From positions 4,108,835 through 4,172,834 of the forward strand of contig JAJEKV010000031.1 in NCBI GenBank assembly GCA_021234155.1: DNA of 64,000 nucleotides, in the 5' to 3' direction. This DNA is from Isoetes taiwanensis (Eukaryota > Streptophyta > Lycopodiopsida > Isoetales > Isoetaceae). A model generated the notes under the pieces. That model was not told the origin of the DNA, did not search any database, and saw only the letters and a program-made list of their open reading frames with translations. Shown piece by piece: positions 11,051-22,689 of this stretch (its first letter is position 1; each line of letters opens with the position of its first letter). The position numbers and the translations under genes were made by a program.

Positions 11051-12892
11051 AAAGAACAGGAGATAGAGTCTCGGTTACCTGTAACCAAACAAAACCCCAA
11101 TTAGCCTTAAAAGGGTAAAGGAGAATGGGTCATCAGGTAAGCAGTGAGACACTATGGCTCTTCGCCCTTCACCTATTCTTCTATAAAGTAGAATGGTGTA
11201 GTTTAAGCAAATAGAGCTCTTCAAATCAGTGAAAATATGCAAATGTGTTAATTTCTATTACGTTCTAGTATATGGCTGCCTACCACGACCATACTCACAA
11301 TGCATATCGATTAAGAATCAGCAGAATCTGGATCTAAGATACATACTTGTAAAATAATATTATGTATCCATTTGCGCCCACATGGGCCATCATGCTGCTT
11401 ACCCCAGCATAGAAACCATATTTACCATCTCTTATCTATGGTCTGATCCACAAACGGCGTAGGTTACTTGATGGGCAGTCCCATTAGGAATAGAACATGT
11501 GTTCAAGATGCAAAAAGCTAATGAAATAACAGTTCTACAACCACAACACCTAACAAGCATGCATTTGAATGCATCTTATGATCTTCACGCAGAGAGGAAG
11601 TAGTAAACGAATAGTACACTGTGCATGTTCTTGTACATAAGTTTATACCCTAGATTAACTTATGCAGAATCATTAGACACTATCCTAATAAATAGATCGA
11701 TTATGTCTAGCAAACCATATAAAATTTGGTCATAATCCGTTTAAATAATATAATAGACATCCATGCAGATCTATTCAATGATGTGTAAACAGATTTTGAG
11801 GATATAAAGGCAGACTTTTAAGAAAAGCATAATCTCTATTTTAAGATTTGCTTTAACATGCATCAATTCCCTAAAGATGGAATGAAAGCCAAAAATATTA
11901 TAGAAACCTGGACATGGGCGCTCCTGGCGTAGGCCTCCTGGGTTTGATTCATTTGCATCCTTCCATCATTTTTCCATAAAGGCTTGTCTGGAGGAAAGTT
12001 TCCATCTTGTTGTGATCTGCTTCCATGAATATATAGACCTTTTAGGCATTTCGGTCCTCCAACAACAGAGTGGCAGAGTCAAGCCACACCATAGAGTAGA
12101 AAGCGGCCTCTCTAAGAACAAAAAGCGGCTAAGTTCGGCTCTACGAAATGTTTTTGATGGCGCCAAAGCCCATCGGCTAAGAACTCTGGAGAAAATATAT
12201 TACAGCTAAGAATAATAATAAAATACTATCTTTGGTCCTCCATATCTTATTGTCCTTCATAAAAATACTTGTGCCTCATTTAATGTAGACGGCTTCCCCA
12301 TAAGTATCGTAGGAGCAAATAATTCATGGGAGGACTTATCATAAAGCTATAAAGCTATGTGTGACATGTGGCACACATGCATGGCCCCAATTTCTTTATA
12401 GAAATAACCTCTAATATATATGGATAAAAGGTGCTTCCATTCTCGATTCCTTATCTTATTTAAACAACCTTAGCATACTTCAAATATTAAAGTGTAATGT
12501 CATGAAAACAATAAATTACCTCATCGTACATATTTTGACCATTGCCCATAGCACTTGTAATGGTCCAAAGCATTCGTAATGGTTCTAGAAAAATTAATTT
12601 GCCTCAGCATAAATATTTGAACCATAAAGCATAGCTTTTGTAATGGTCCATCCTTCAATCTCAATGCATAAATAAGTATGCCATTTTCTAATGTCTCCCA
12701 AAGTCACTTTACAATTATTTTCTAGTCACACATTTTTGTGCATAACTAGGTATGTGCCATAATTTGACTCGACCAGAATAATCAAGTGCTTGTGTACCAA
12801 GGGTGTCCCAAAAGCCCCATTGTTCTAATGTTGATCCATAGAAATCAGGTTCTTTTGTCAAATGACCAACTAAGCCTCTTATTTTTTTGGCT

Positions 12893-12988
12893 TTCTTCTT
12901 CTTCTTCTTCTTCTTCTTCTTCTTCTTCTTCTTCTTCTTCTTCTTCTTCTTCTTCTTCTTCTTCTTCTTCTTCTTCTTCTTCTTCTTC
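12893..12988. repeat. (TTC)32 microsatellite
   Basis: A pure 96 bp array about 50 bp beyond the stop codon of the transporter gene, so it probably lies in or near that gene's 3' UTR. On the gene's sense strand it reads GAA. Confidence 0.97.
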
Positions 12989-13039
12989 CCTGCGCCAATT
13001 TTAAATTTGTTGAACAGCAATAAGCAAATAGATTGCTTT

Positions 13040-14928
13040 TTATAAACCAGACTTATTCACTGTCTTGAGTTCGTCAACTGCATATTCTGTTTGTGGGGCA
13101 TCTTTTTCTGATGTCCCGATCATTTCATCTTGAAAATGTGGGAGTGCTAAATTAGGTTCATTAGCAGCATCAAAAGAAGCATGCAGGCCCAAAAATATAT
13201 AATAAATCAAGATCAAACCCGTCATTACTCCAAATCGAACGTAAGAGTCTGTATCAATGGATCCAAGAAGGAAAATGTTAATGGCGATGGAAGCACACGG
13301 CAACCAAGGCACAAGGGGAACACCCCAGACTTTAGGGGTTCTAGCTTTTGGTACAAAAACCTGGATGCCTGTAACTGCAGCAATTAAGATAGGACCAAAT
13401 ATGCAGTACCAAATCCAACCACTACTATATCGCCAATACATGGCTATCCCTATGGAAGTTACAAGAATCAGAAATATGAAGCCAAGGAGAGTGTTTAAAC
13501 TTTTTTGAGGGGTAAGCCCTGGAACAAAATGGCGTCGAACTAGTAGAGCAATAGATACCATGTTGAATATACAGAGGGTGCTAATAGATAGAAGATTTGC
13601 AAGGGCACTAAGACTGGTAAAGAAGGCTACCACTGCAGCAATTACAAGAAGGCATATGGTTGACCTAACAGGTGTTTTGGTCTTTGGATGTACATGAGCA
13701 AACCATGGGGGTATCATGTGAGTCCTAGCTATGTGTGTTATATATCTAGCTTGGCTTACACTTCCAACAAGTAATGCTGTAGTTGTGGCTTTTAAAGCTC
13801 CAAGAGCTACAATGTATTGTGCCCATTTCCATCCCACATCTCTAAATGCCATAGCAAATGGAGCATCAACATCAATTTTTTCATAGCTCTGCATCAAACA
13901 GAGTGTTAGTGCCATCAAACAGTAGATTATTGTGGTCATGATCATGGAACCTAGAAGACCGATAGGTATATCTTTGCTAGGATTTTTGGTTTCCTCTGCC
14001 ATTGTAGCCACTGCATCGAATCCTAAGTATGCAAAATATACCACTGTTGATGCAGTAAAAATACTCTTGGTTCCATAGGGAAGAAAAGGGGTGTAATTTG
14101 ATATATCTGCCTTGGTTAACCCAGCTATGATCACAAAACCAATGACTAACATGTTGGCTGAAGAGGCTATCCAATTAAGTGTAGATGTTGCTCTTGTGCT
14201 CATCACTGCCACTATGCCTAGAACTAAGACCACCGCGGCGGCAATTGGATCTAGCATGTTGTAGTCATTTGGCAGGCCACTTACATGAATTCTGAGATTG
14301 TGGGAGGGTGTGTTTATGAGAGCTCCAAAATTTGATGTCCAGCCGCGGGCCACGGCTCCTTGGCCAATTATATACTCAAGAATGAGATTCCCAGCAGCAA
14401 GGAAGGATACAAAATCCCCCAATTCTACGCGTAGAAATGCAAATGATCCACCTGTAGAGATGTGGCCGAGGTTGACTATGCATACTTGAAAATTGAATTG
14501 AATTGAATTGAATTGAATTAAATTAAATTAAATGGAAAAAAAAGATATATATGTAATAAAAAGGGCAAAATACCTGCAACAGGAACCTCCACAGCAAATT
14601 CTGTGTAGCAGAACACAGATAACATAGCAGAGATCCCAGCAACAACATATGAGAGTATAATGGCCGGTCCGGCGACATTGCGAGCCTCTTCGCCTGTAAG
14701 AACAAAAATTCCAGACCCAATAACAGCCCCAACAGACCACCACATCAAATCCCACCAGTTAAGAGTCCTGGTCATTTTATTGTGGCTTCTCAGCACCAAA
14801 TCCCCTGTTTCAGCGCTCAAATCTGCTCTGGCAAATACCCTCTGTCTGAACCGGGATCCGGTGCTTCGCAGAGCGGCCCCATATGCCGACCAGCTCTGGA
14901 ACGAAGGCTCGGGAAAAAATTCCCCCAT
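13040..14928 (-). CDS. CAT: Cationic amino acid transporter, CAT family (two exons)
   Basis: Exon 1 is 14928-14574 and exon 2 is 14451-13040. They are joined across a 122 bp intron (GCAG|GTATTT donor, CTACAG|GTGGAT acceptor), and the 1767 bases encode 588 residues. An in-frame TGA four codons upstream supports the start. Near the N-terminus is the plant CAT motif PEPSFQSW, then WWDLMWWSVGAVIGSGIFVL (TM1), EVPVAGGSFAF across the splice junction, and about 14 hydrophobic segments ending near GLHASFDAANEP. This is the APC-superfamily fold. Plant CATs import or export basic and other amino acids at the plasma membrane or tonoplast; location and substrate cannot be read here. It is the only clearly intact host gene in the window. 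Confidence 0.95.
14487..14533. repeat. (GAATT)n/(AAATT)n microsatellite in the CAT intron
   Basis: GAATT repeats grade into AAATT repeats. They lie between the 14573 donor and the 14452 acceptor, so they are intronic. Confidence 0.95.
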
Positions 14929-15579
14929 TTGGGCTGTTCAATCCGGCAAATTTCAGCACGAAACTGGAGCAGAAATGTTTGATCTTCAAGCTTGGCGCAG
15001 AGGCATCAGTTGTAGTTCAAGTCAGAAATTAATGAGGCTGTGGGAAATGGCAGTAATTTGCGATCTGCTGCTACAGTATCTGCTCTGGACTTTTGTGGCA
15101 GAATGTTTGACGATGGCAGAACCAACAACCAATCCTTTTGTCTCCGTCTAAATTCACATGTTTGACTCAGAATTTCTTGCAGATGAACCTTCCCAGCCAT
15201 TATTGTATTCTGCTTTATCGTATTCTAAGTTAGAGTGTCTTTGTCCTCCAATGACTCCGGTGTCTTTCAAACTATAGCGTCTGAAATAGTCCAAAGCCAT
15301 ATGGACAAATCCATGCCACACTTTTCATGTTTTACCTCTTCATAAGTTGTCCTGCACCTTTGCTGGTTATCTAAGTTGTATATGATTGCTGGTTACTTAA
15401 GTTGTATATAGATTATGCATCTATCCACAATCTTTTGAGCGGATCATCATCGACAAGTATAATAAATGAACATTTATGATTTGCATGTTATATGGTCACA
15501 TGCAAACATCTATATCTATATACAAGTTTTTGTAATATGAGGGCCTGCATGAAGCTTACCCTCCAAAACACACCCGGCA

Positions 15580-15735
15580 TGAAAGATTCCCCTAAATTTC
15601 TGAAGATTAGCCCAAGGTTACTTTAGATTCTGCAATATTCTATCTAGATTCCCCTAGATTCTCGCAGATTCTATGAAGATTCTGCAAGATTCTATCAAGA
15701 TTCCTCTCGATTCTCAAATATTTCCCGATTTCTGC
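15580..15735. promoter_or_regulatory. Cluster of AGATTCT motifs upstream of CAT
   Basis: At least seven AGATTC[CT]-type heptamers occur at about 10-15 bp spacing, including GAAGATTC, which fits a two-unit heat-shock element. It sits about 0.7 kb upstream of the CAT start, in the gene-less 14929-15952 interval. It could be regulatory or just a low-complexity repeat. Confidence 0.25.
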
Positions 15736-15952
15736 GAGTGTTCAGTTTCTTAAATACTCGGCAAACCACCCATCCATCGTCCTGCACGAAATTGACAGTG
15801 TAAGAATGCTACGAGTATTAGAGAAAAAGAAGCTGTTCTACTTACGTTGCCATTGTTGCTTTCATCTTCTAGCCTGTATTCGTGCATGATTCAGTCAGTC
15901 TTTTGGCCATTTGGAGCTCTGCCTTTGTAGAATACTAGAGTTTTTCTCATTC

Positions 15953-16256
15953 CTATGAGCTTAAATTTGGATTATCTCTGCCTGTTGCTTTCCAAAATCC
16001 AGCAGCAGTGGCTCTGTTGGTTCGAGTCCCCGTAGGATACTTTTTCTCCTTGTGACTGAAGAAGTACCATTCTGTTTGCTCTGCCAATCCGATTCTACAT
16101 CTTTCTGCAATATTTGAAGACAACATCTTAGAAGCCCAATAAACTGAATCTCCAAACATGACTAGAACTCTGATTTTGAGCTTACCATTTAAGTCCCAAG
16201 GCTCCAATTTGTAAAGATCAGTGTCGTGAATTAAATCGAGATCAATCTTCTTGGCA
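15953..16256 (-). pseudogene. Truncated NAC transcription factor fragment
   Basis: Exon A (16256-16186) encodes AKKIDLD...[10 protein letters not shown] and exon B (from 16104) encodes ERCRIG..., [20 protein letters not shown] and GFWKATGRD. Between them is an 81 bp intron with GTAAGC donor and TTGCAG acceptor, at the usual NAC intron position. The text most resembles the VND/NST/SMB class of NAC factors. The N-terminal LPPGFRFHPTDEE block and everything after TGRD are missing. A DNA-binding plant regulator is therefore reduced to subdomains B-D and is unlikely to function. The intron shows it is a genomic fragment, not a retrocopy. Confidence 0.85.
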
Positions 16257-17085
16257 GGAAAAAACCAACGAGCCCAAGCTGCGAATGAATGGGTCCTGTA
16301 TGTTTAAGGTCAGATCCAACAAAAGAAAAGAATATTGAAAAAAAGAGAAGGCTCAACCTTAGCGAAATGCAAGACCCGGATAGCAAGCTCCATTGTTGAG
16401 CAGCTCTAGGCAGCAAAGCAACTCCAGGCCCGCTGCTCCTGCTGTAAAGAAGGCACTGAAGAACGAATATAGCTTAGGCCATTCGCTGAGTATCCATCGA
16501 ATCTGTGCCTCTGGCTTTAAACAAAACCCTAGATTAGTTTAATGGCACGATTAAAAGAAGATCAAATCTCACCATCCAATCTAAGCATGACATTACCTGC
16601 GTTTTCTGTTAACAATAATCAAGGAAAGCTGTTAGACAAAGGAGCTTAGACCGGAGGATGAAGAAGCATGATCATGGCCGGTCGCCCAGCTCATCGCCAT
16701 AGCCGTAACCTGTTACCTGACTTTTTAAAGAAAGGCCATGCATAACAGGATTGATATGCAGCATGCACTGCAGTGCCTTGGGAGGAAATCTACAGCTCCG
16801 ATCGCAAGGGTCTTACAAAGCGGCAAGATTAATCGATTCAAAATCCTGTGCATTCCAGAAGAGGTCGCAATGGGCCACGGCTACGGTGTTACAGTAAAAG
16901 GGAAAAAGCAATAGTCAGACTTTCGAGGCAAAAAAAAAAATGACACGTCAAGGGCTCATTAATTTTTGCAGCCACCTAACTATGCCACCTTAAAAGTACA
17001 ATAATCAACACTAGGCTTAAATTATGCCTAAATTACATCAATATTATATGGCGTAAACATGGCCGGTTTGGCGGAGCGGCGCCGC
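16257..17085. other. No gene seen
   Basis: Intergenic sequence without recognisable features. Short frames on both strands have no motif support. Confidence 0.5.
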
Positions 17086-17245
17086 CCCCCTTTCCTCTCT
17101 GTTTTCTCTAAGCAGGCAGCGATGGGCTCCCCTTCCCTCTGTTTTTTCTATGCAGGTGCCGCTCCCCTTCCCTCTGTTTTTTCTATGCAGGCGGCGATGG
17201 GCTTCTGATCGGCTTCCTGCCCTCTGTTTTTTCTATGCAGCCAGC
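17086..17245. repeat. CCCTCTGTTTTTTCTATGCAG repeat, four copies
   Basis: A pyrimidine-rich unit ending in TATGCAG recurs at about 17093, 17135, 17169 and 17219, partly with GGCGATGGGCT between copies. Each copy looks like a splice acceptor tract, and no exon was recognised after it. Confidence 0.8.
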
Positions 17246-17594
17246 TTCCGGAGTGGTGCACAGTTATGGTGGCCGGGATCTTCCACTGCGACTCTCTTCC
17301 GTTGCTTCAACTGCCGGATCTAGCTATGGTTGTGGCGGAAGAAATAAGCTACAGCTTCATAAACAGAAGAAATGGTCAGTTTGCAGATTAAGGAACAAAT
17401 TTGTGCAGAGTTTTCTTCCTTGCTTGCAGAGTTTTCTTGCTTTTGCTTGTATAAGAACCCACTGAATCTTCAAATCTTGTATAAAAACCCACTGAATCAC
17501 AGAAACAGAGCCGATTCATCACTGAATCCATCAGTAAACCCACCGAAACAGAGCAAACAGCCTGGAAATTTAAGCCTAGTGTTGATTACGTCCC

Positions 17595-17752
17595 GTAATC
17601 TACGGGAGGGGGGGCATTCCGCCCTCGCAGGGCCTCTCAGCGGCCCGCACAGCCTCGGCGGCACTCGCGGCTCCGCCGCTCATGCACCGCCTCAGCTGGC
17701 GGCGCCGCTTCGAGGCCCTACGGGGCTGAATGCCCCCCCTCCCGTAGATTAC
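17595..17752. mobile_element. GC-rich foldback MITE
   Basis: A 158 bp element has perfect 25 bp TIRs: GTAATCTACGGGAGGG... at 17595-17619 and its complement at 17728-17752. The inverted repeat continues inward with mismatches, so most of the element folds back. It is strongly GC-rich against an AT-rich background. GATTACGT occurs at both edges (17584 and 17745), but the right copy is inside the TIR, so the target duplication is not settled. Confidence 0.8.
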
Positions 17753-17885
17753 GTAGTACTTAATATAAATGCTTAATTGCTTATGCGACCTCGCCCTTCA
17801 CAATAATTGTAGTGCAATTTCTTTGCACCTTCCTTAAACTCAAAATCAATGGCCAGGATTTAAATGCCCCATATCCGACGGTCCA

Positions 17886-17926
17886 GGCATGTGATGCATG
17901 CCCCCATGCATGCCCATGCATGGCCC
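17886..17926. promoter_or_regulatory. CATGCATG (RY-type) motif cluster
   Basis: GATGCATG, CATGCATG and CATGCATGG occur within 41 bp. RY elements bind B3-domain factors in plants. There is no supported gene downstream, and the 17753-19350 interval is otherwise without recognisable features, so relevance is unclear. Confidence 0.25.
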
Positions 17927-19360
17927 CCATCAGATCTGAGGGCCATAATTGCGCCACCTCAAGAATTGGAGGGCCAGGATTGGTGTCTATATACACCTAA
18001 AGGCGATGCCCCCATCCGATATACCTATAGATATATCATTGACAAGTCCCTTATTATTTATGGACTGTATGAGATTGATTGTGTATGGCTACAAAGATTT
18101 GATTGCCTTTGTTGATAAAATTCAATTGTTTTTTTTGGCTTAGCCTACAATGTTGGGAACCACAATTATATTCGAAGGATTTCTAGACACTAATGCAAAT
18201 GAGACTTTAACTAACTAATGGATTACAAGAAATTTATCGCGGTGGCCAAGGTTGCCGCAAACATTTCTTTGGTTCCAAACCTGTGAGGTTGGACCCATTA
18301 TTAACGTATAGTGTAATTTGACAAACATCACGCAAACTTATAATGGTGTGGATGTCGAATTTGATGTAAGTTTGAAGCCTAAGAAATTTAATCCAGGCTC
18401 AAGCTGTCGCTAGAATTTTGAGAATATGCTTATGTTATCATTTTGTTCAACCAACTTTTCTAGCACTTCCAATGACATATAAATCTTGAGCAATTTAAAT
18501 TCACTTCTCACAATCTAGATGCATGATGATTTAGTGCTTCAAGCGAAGTACTTTGTTTCAATATTAAACTGCAATTTCTATGGCAGAGAATTCCAGATAA
18601 GGAGACAATTGCTAGTTTTGGGGACATAGATCTAGGATGTTAATGAGCTTGATGAGCAATCATTTTGTGTTGATGCATATAGTTTAAGTAGTTTATAAAT
18701 GTGGTTATATATGTGATGAAGCATGTTAATGAATGCTTTGTGGATTGGTATCTTCATAAGGTTGCCCTTCTTTCATATGTTTAAGTGGTAGATTTTCAAA
18801 GTTCTGCCTAATTTGAACTCTTGTGATGTGACCATGTGAAAATATACAATCTAGATTTACCTATGTTTGTATTAAATTTGCAAACATTGATTGTGATGAA
18901 ATGTTGCTTATTTGCAACACTCGTGGAAGCACTTGTGCATGGTGCTCTATGTTAGTGCTCTAAGTTGTAACTTTTACAATTTTCAAAACAATGCCACTTT
19001 GTTAAAAACATATAATTACAAATTGAATATAGAGTTTGAACTATTGCCGGTGCTCGATGTTGCTCAACTTCCGCAATCATTTCTCATGTTGGAGCAGGTA
19101 GAGGTCATATACGTGAGAAATCAAACCTCTTGCAACATGGAGAAATAAAAGCTGCCACAATGCGTCATGATCTACGTAAATGCATAAAGAGAATGCCTCA
19201 GAATCTACGTAAATGCATAATGACTATATGGTGTCTGAAATGATGAGCTTACAAAGTGGTCTAGATGCATCCATTTAGTTGGCATCAACACCGTGGTCTT
19301 CTAGAAATGCGTAGCTGGCATCAAGGTCTTCTAGAAAATTCAAACTTCACATTAATTCTA

Positions 19361-19560
19361 GGGGAAAACTACAAAATACCCCTAACTTTTTGCAAAATTC
19401 ACAGTATACCCCTAACTTTCTAAAAATTCACAAAATGCCCTTAAAAATTCACAAAATGCCCCTAAAAACCTATACTTTAGGGGCATTTTGTGAATTTTTA
19501 AAAAGTTAGGGGTATACTGTGAATTTTGCAAAAAGTTAGGGGTATTTTGTAGTTTTTCCC
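19361..19560. mobile_element. Mutator-type MITE with exact 9 bp target duplication
   Basis: An almost fully palindromic 200 bp element begins GGGGAAAACTACAAAATACC and ends in the complementary GTAGTTTTTCCC. Flanking copies of TTAATTCTA at 19352-19360 and 19561-19569 are identical 9 bp target duplications, the length typical of Mutator-like elements. No coding capacity. Confidence 0.92.
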
Positions 19561-19941
19561 TTAATTCTAATGCCACAAAAAGGGCACATAGTTATACAAT
19601 ACATGCCTGCAGTGGAAAATTTGGCAGCTTCTGTAATTATGTTTTTTTTTTATAATGTTGAAAGCGTAGCAACTATAGATTGTACATAGCTCTATGTTTA
19701 GTGTATGTAAGCCTTCCAAGTTTCTTCGAAGTTGTTGTTGTAAAGAAGAAACCCACTGCATCTAGAAGACCAAAAAATATCAAGAAATGCATCGTACCAG
19801 CACAGAAATGTTTGATTCTATCATGTGCTATTTCCATCCTGTCGTCTATTTCCGACGTCTAGGCCATGCAGGTGTGCGTCTATATCAAACAGCTTTAAGC
19901 TGTACATTTAGTGGGCATCTATGATTTGCCTCTTGAGCAAC

Positions 19942-22479
19942 TCATATCATAAGCCCTTTTTGTTCGTGTGTTTCCCGATGCCTGTTCAGCATCTCTCGTA
20001 TTGCGTCTGCCAGATCTCTCATTGTTTCTGTCCTTGCCATTATGGCATGTACCGGTTGTCCCCATCTGACTCTCCTGTACTTTTCCCTGATGTCTGTGTA
20101 TGTTGGACAGCCATTGAGCATGTGGTTTTCGTCCTCTACTTCCATTCTGTCACATACTCTGCATAGTCTGTCATGTTTGTCTATTTTCCTCCACCTGTCC
20201 TTTTCAATTCTCAGATCATGGCACCCCATCCTGAACTTTGCTAAGGTATCTCTCTTCTGTTTTCCTAGCGTGTTATCTTGGTACATTTGTTGTCCTATCA
20301 TCCGCTCTGGGTTGAATATTGACATAAGCCAGAGTGTTTTAGGCCCTGTGTGTTTCTGTAGCCATGCCCGCGTAGCTTTACCTGCCCATTCCTCATTCCA
20401 TTGGCCTTCATTGATCAGTTCACTCAGATTCATCCCCATTTCTCTTGTCCATATCGCTACATCTCTAAACCACCCATTGCTTGTGGTGACGTGTGCCCTT
20501 GCTGACTCGTTGATTGCGATGCTTGCTAACTTTTCTGACTTCCCACCTGCATTATTTCTTATGATGTATCTGATGGTCCTTTCCCATGCTCTCACTTCCA
20601 TGGGTTTCTGTCCTGTTTCATACACTATAATTGTCAATGGCGTGTTTGCTCTCAGCTTGAATTCCTGTTTATGCAGCTGTCTGAAAATACCTTCTTGTTT
20701 TTCCCACTTCTTGTCTGTTAACCCTGGTCCCCAGGCTTCTGCCCCGTACAACTGCGTTGTGACGACTACCGTGCTGAATAGGTAGCATTTGATTTCCCAA
20801 TCTATTATTCTGTTTCTATTGCAGAAGTTTTTCATGTTGTAATAGCTTCCTATGGCTGCTTGGAATCTAGCATCTGCCCCTTTTGCCCATTTCCCTGTGC
20901 CGTGCGTATCATACCCTAGGTATTTGTACTCTGTTGCTTCTTCTAGTTCTGTCCCTAGATATTTGAACGGTTTGTGGCTGTTCCTGTTACCAAAAAACAC
21001 TATTTTGGTTTTTGTGAGATTCACTGTTAGCCCTGTCTTTTCACAGAAGATCTCCAGTAATTTCAACAACCTGTGCATTCCTTTGTTTTTGGTGGCCATC
21101 ATACCCAAATCATCTGCATATAACATGATCGGTACCTTGGTTCCCCCAAGTGTAGGGGCGTCCACATCCCCTTGCTGTTCTGCTATAAAATCCTATAGGG
21201 CATCTATATATATTCCAAACAGTGTTGGTGATAAAGGGCATCCCTGTTTGACTCCTGTGTCGCAGTTTATCGCCTGTCCCTCTTCTTCTATCTTTGCATA
21301 TACTTTATAGTACAATCTCGCAATTGCCCCTACCATGTCTCTCGGTGCCTGCATGTCTATGAGCCTCTGTATGAGCTTTTCCCTTGGGACCGTGTCAAAA
21401 GCTTTTCTAAAGTCTACAAAACAACATATCACTTTCTTTCCGTGGCCCTTATTATGCTCTATTAGTATCCGGAGAGTTACTAGATGGTCTGTTGTTGAGT
21501 GTTCTGGTCTGAAACCTGCTTGCCCCTGTGCTCTCAGATTCCCTGCCTCTGCCCATTGCTTTAATTTATTGTCTAGAACCTTTCCGTACCACTTTGCGAA
21601 AATGGAGCTTACCATTATTGTCCTGTAGTTTCCAGGTTCCTGTTTACTCCCCCCCTTGTGTAGGGGTATGACCCTGTTGTATGCCCATCTGTCTGGTAGC
21701 CCTGTGTGTATTATCCCATTGAATATCTCTGTCACCTGCTTTACTAAAATGGTATCTGCACATTTTAGTACTTCCACCGTTAATCCGTATAGGTCTGGGG
21801 CCTTGTTGTTGGCCATCCCATTTAATGCTTTCATCACTTCCTGTACATTGAAGCACGCTCGATCTATCATTTGTAGTTCAGGTATTGGTGCTGGGGATGC
21901 CCCTGTCTTATATAATTTTTCAAGGTATTTCTCCCAACCGGCTGCTCCAATGCTGCCTCGTGTGTCTTCACCTCCCCTATTCCCTTGCTTCTTTTCTTTA
22001 AATCCGCCCCAGAACTTGCGGGGGTGTTTTTTGATTAGTTTGGCCAGTCCCCATTGGTGTTGCATCAGATTCTTATTCCTCTTTGCCTTCAGTAGCCTCA
22101 GGTATATCGCTCTTTCCTTTTGATATGCTTCCTTACCTTTAAGTGCCTTGACTTTCCTTCTCTGTTCCTTGCATTCGTCATCGTACCATATTGAAGGCTT
22201 GAAGGCATTATTTTCCTTCCTCTTCCTTCTTTTCCCGAAGATTTCTAATGCTACTTTCACTGTTATGTCATTGAGCGCATCTTTCAAATTTATTTTATCA
22301 TCCTCTTTCCCTTCTAAGACTACGACTAGAATCCTGAAACTCCCGGTTACCAAAGCTTTTACTGTTCCGAGAATTTGTAATATCTTTTGATAGGAATGGG
22401 GCACGACATTCCCGATTCCCCTCGACAAATCCAGTAGCCTAATTGTAATGAAGAAAACACTAATTGGGACATAAATCAC
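19942..22479 (-). mobile_element. LINE (non-LTR) reverse transcriptase, 5'-truncated
   Basis: Two frames, 22479-21193 and 21165-19942, are the same frame split by one TAG after IYIDAL. Visible are the RT motifs CCFVDFRKAFDTVPREKL (catalytic Asp), GVKQGCPLSP and MLYADDLGMM, then YGAEAWGP, and a C-terminal CRVCDRMEVEDENH...C zinc-knuckle-like cluster. The apurinic endonuclease expected upstream is absent, so the copy is 5'-truncated. No clear poly(A) was found at the low-coordinate end. Apart from the single nonsense codon the frame is open for over 800 residues, suggesting a fairly young insertion. The opposite-strand frames here are shadows. Confidence 0.92.
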
Positions 22480-22533
22480 ATATTACTGACCTGTGCAACG
22501 CTTTCACCTCCCATTCCCCCGCTTCCCGCTTCT

Positions 22534-22570
22534 CGCCATCGCCATCGCCATCGCCATCGCCATCGCCGTC
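22534..22570. repeat. (GCCATC)n hexamer repeat
   Basis: About six tandem GCCATC units next to the truncated 5' end of the LINE. Just beyond, a 43 bp unit containing AGAAGGTGCATAGGGATTTG is duplicated (22605-22680). Confidence 0.92.
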
Positions 22571-22689
22571 AATGCTAAAATCCACCTGGTCGATGGCATC
22601 ATCCAGAAGGTGCATAGGGATTTGCAATTTATGACAGGGCAAGGGCTAGAAGGTGCATAGGGATTTGCAATTTATGACTGATCACCTAT

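Larger units (their letters stand above)
10462..11300. repeat. Diverged tandem duplication, copy 2
   Basis: Partner of 7716-8480, matched by ordered landmarks. It contains two private short duplications (10718-10850 and 10962-11050). The sequence from 11301 to 12892 is AT-rich, and no gene could be supported there despite a GC-richer patch at 11900-12190. Confidence 0.7.

Noticed and set aside
12715-13020. Poly-Ser and poly-Lys frames
   Set aside because: Reading of the (TTC)32 array.
15953-16256. Functional NAC gene
   Set aside because: N-terminal subdomain A and everything after TGRD are absent within reach.
20042-20785. 247-residue plus-strand frame
   Set aside because: Antisense shadow of the LINE reverse transcriptase, which has clear RT motifs on the minus strand.
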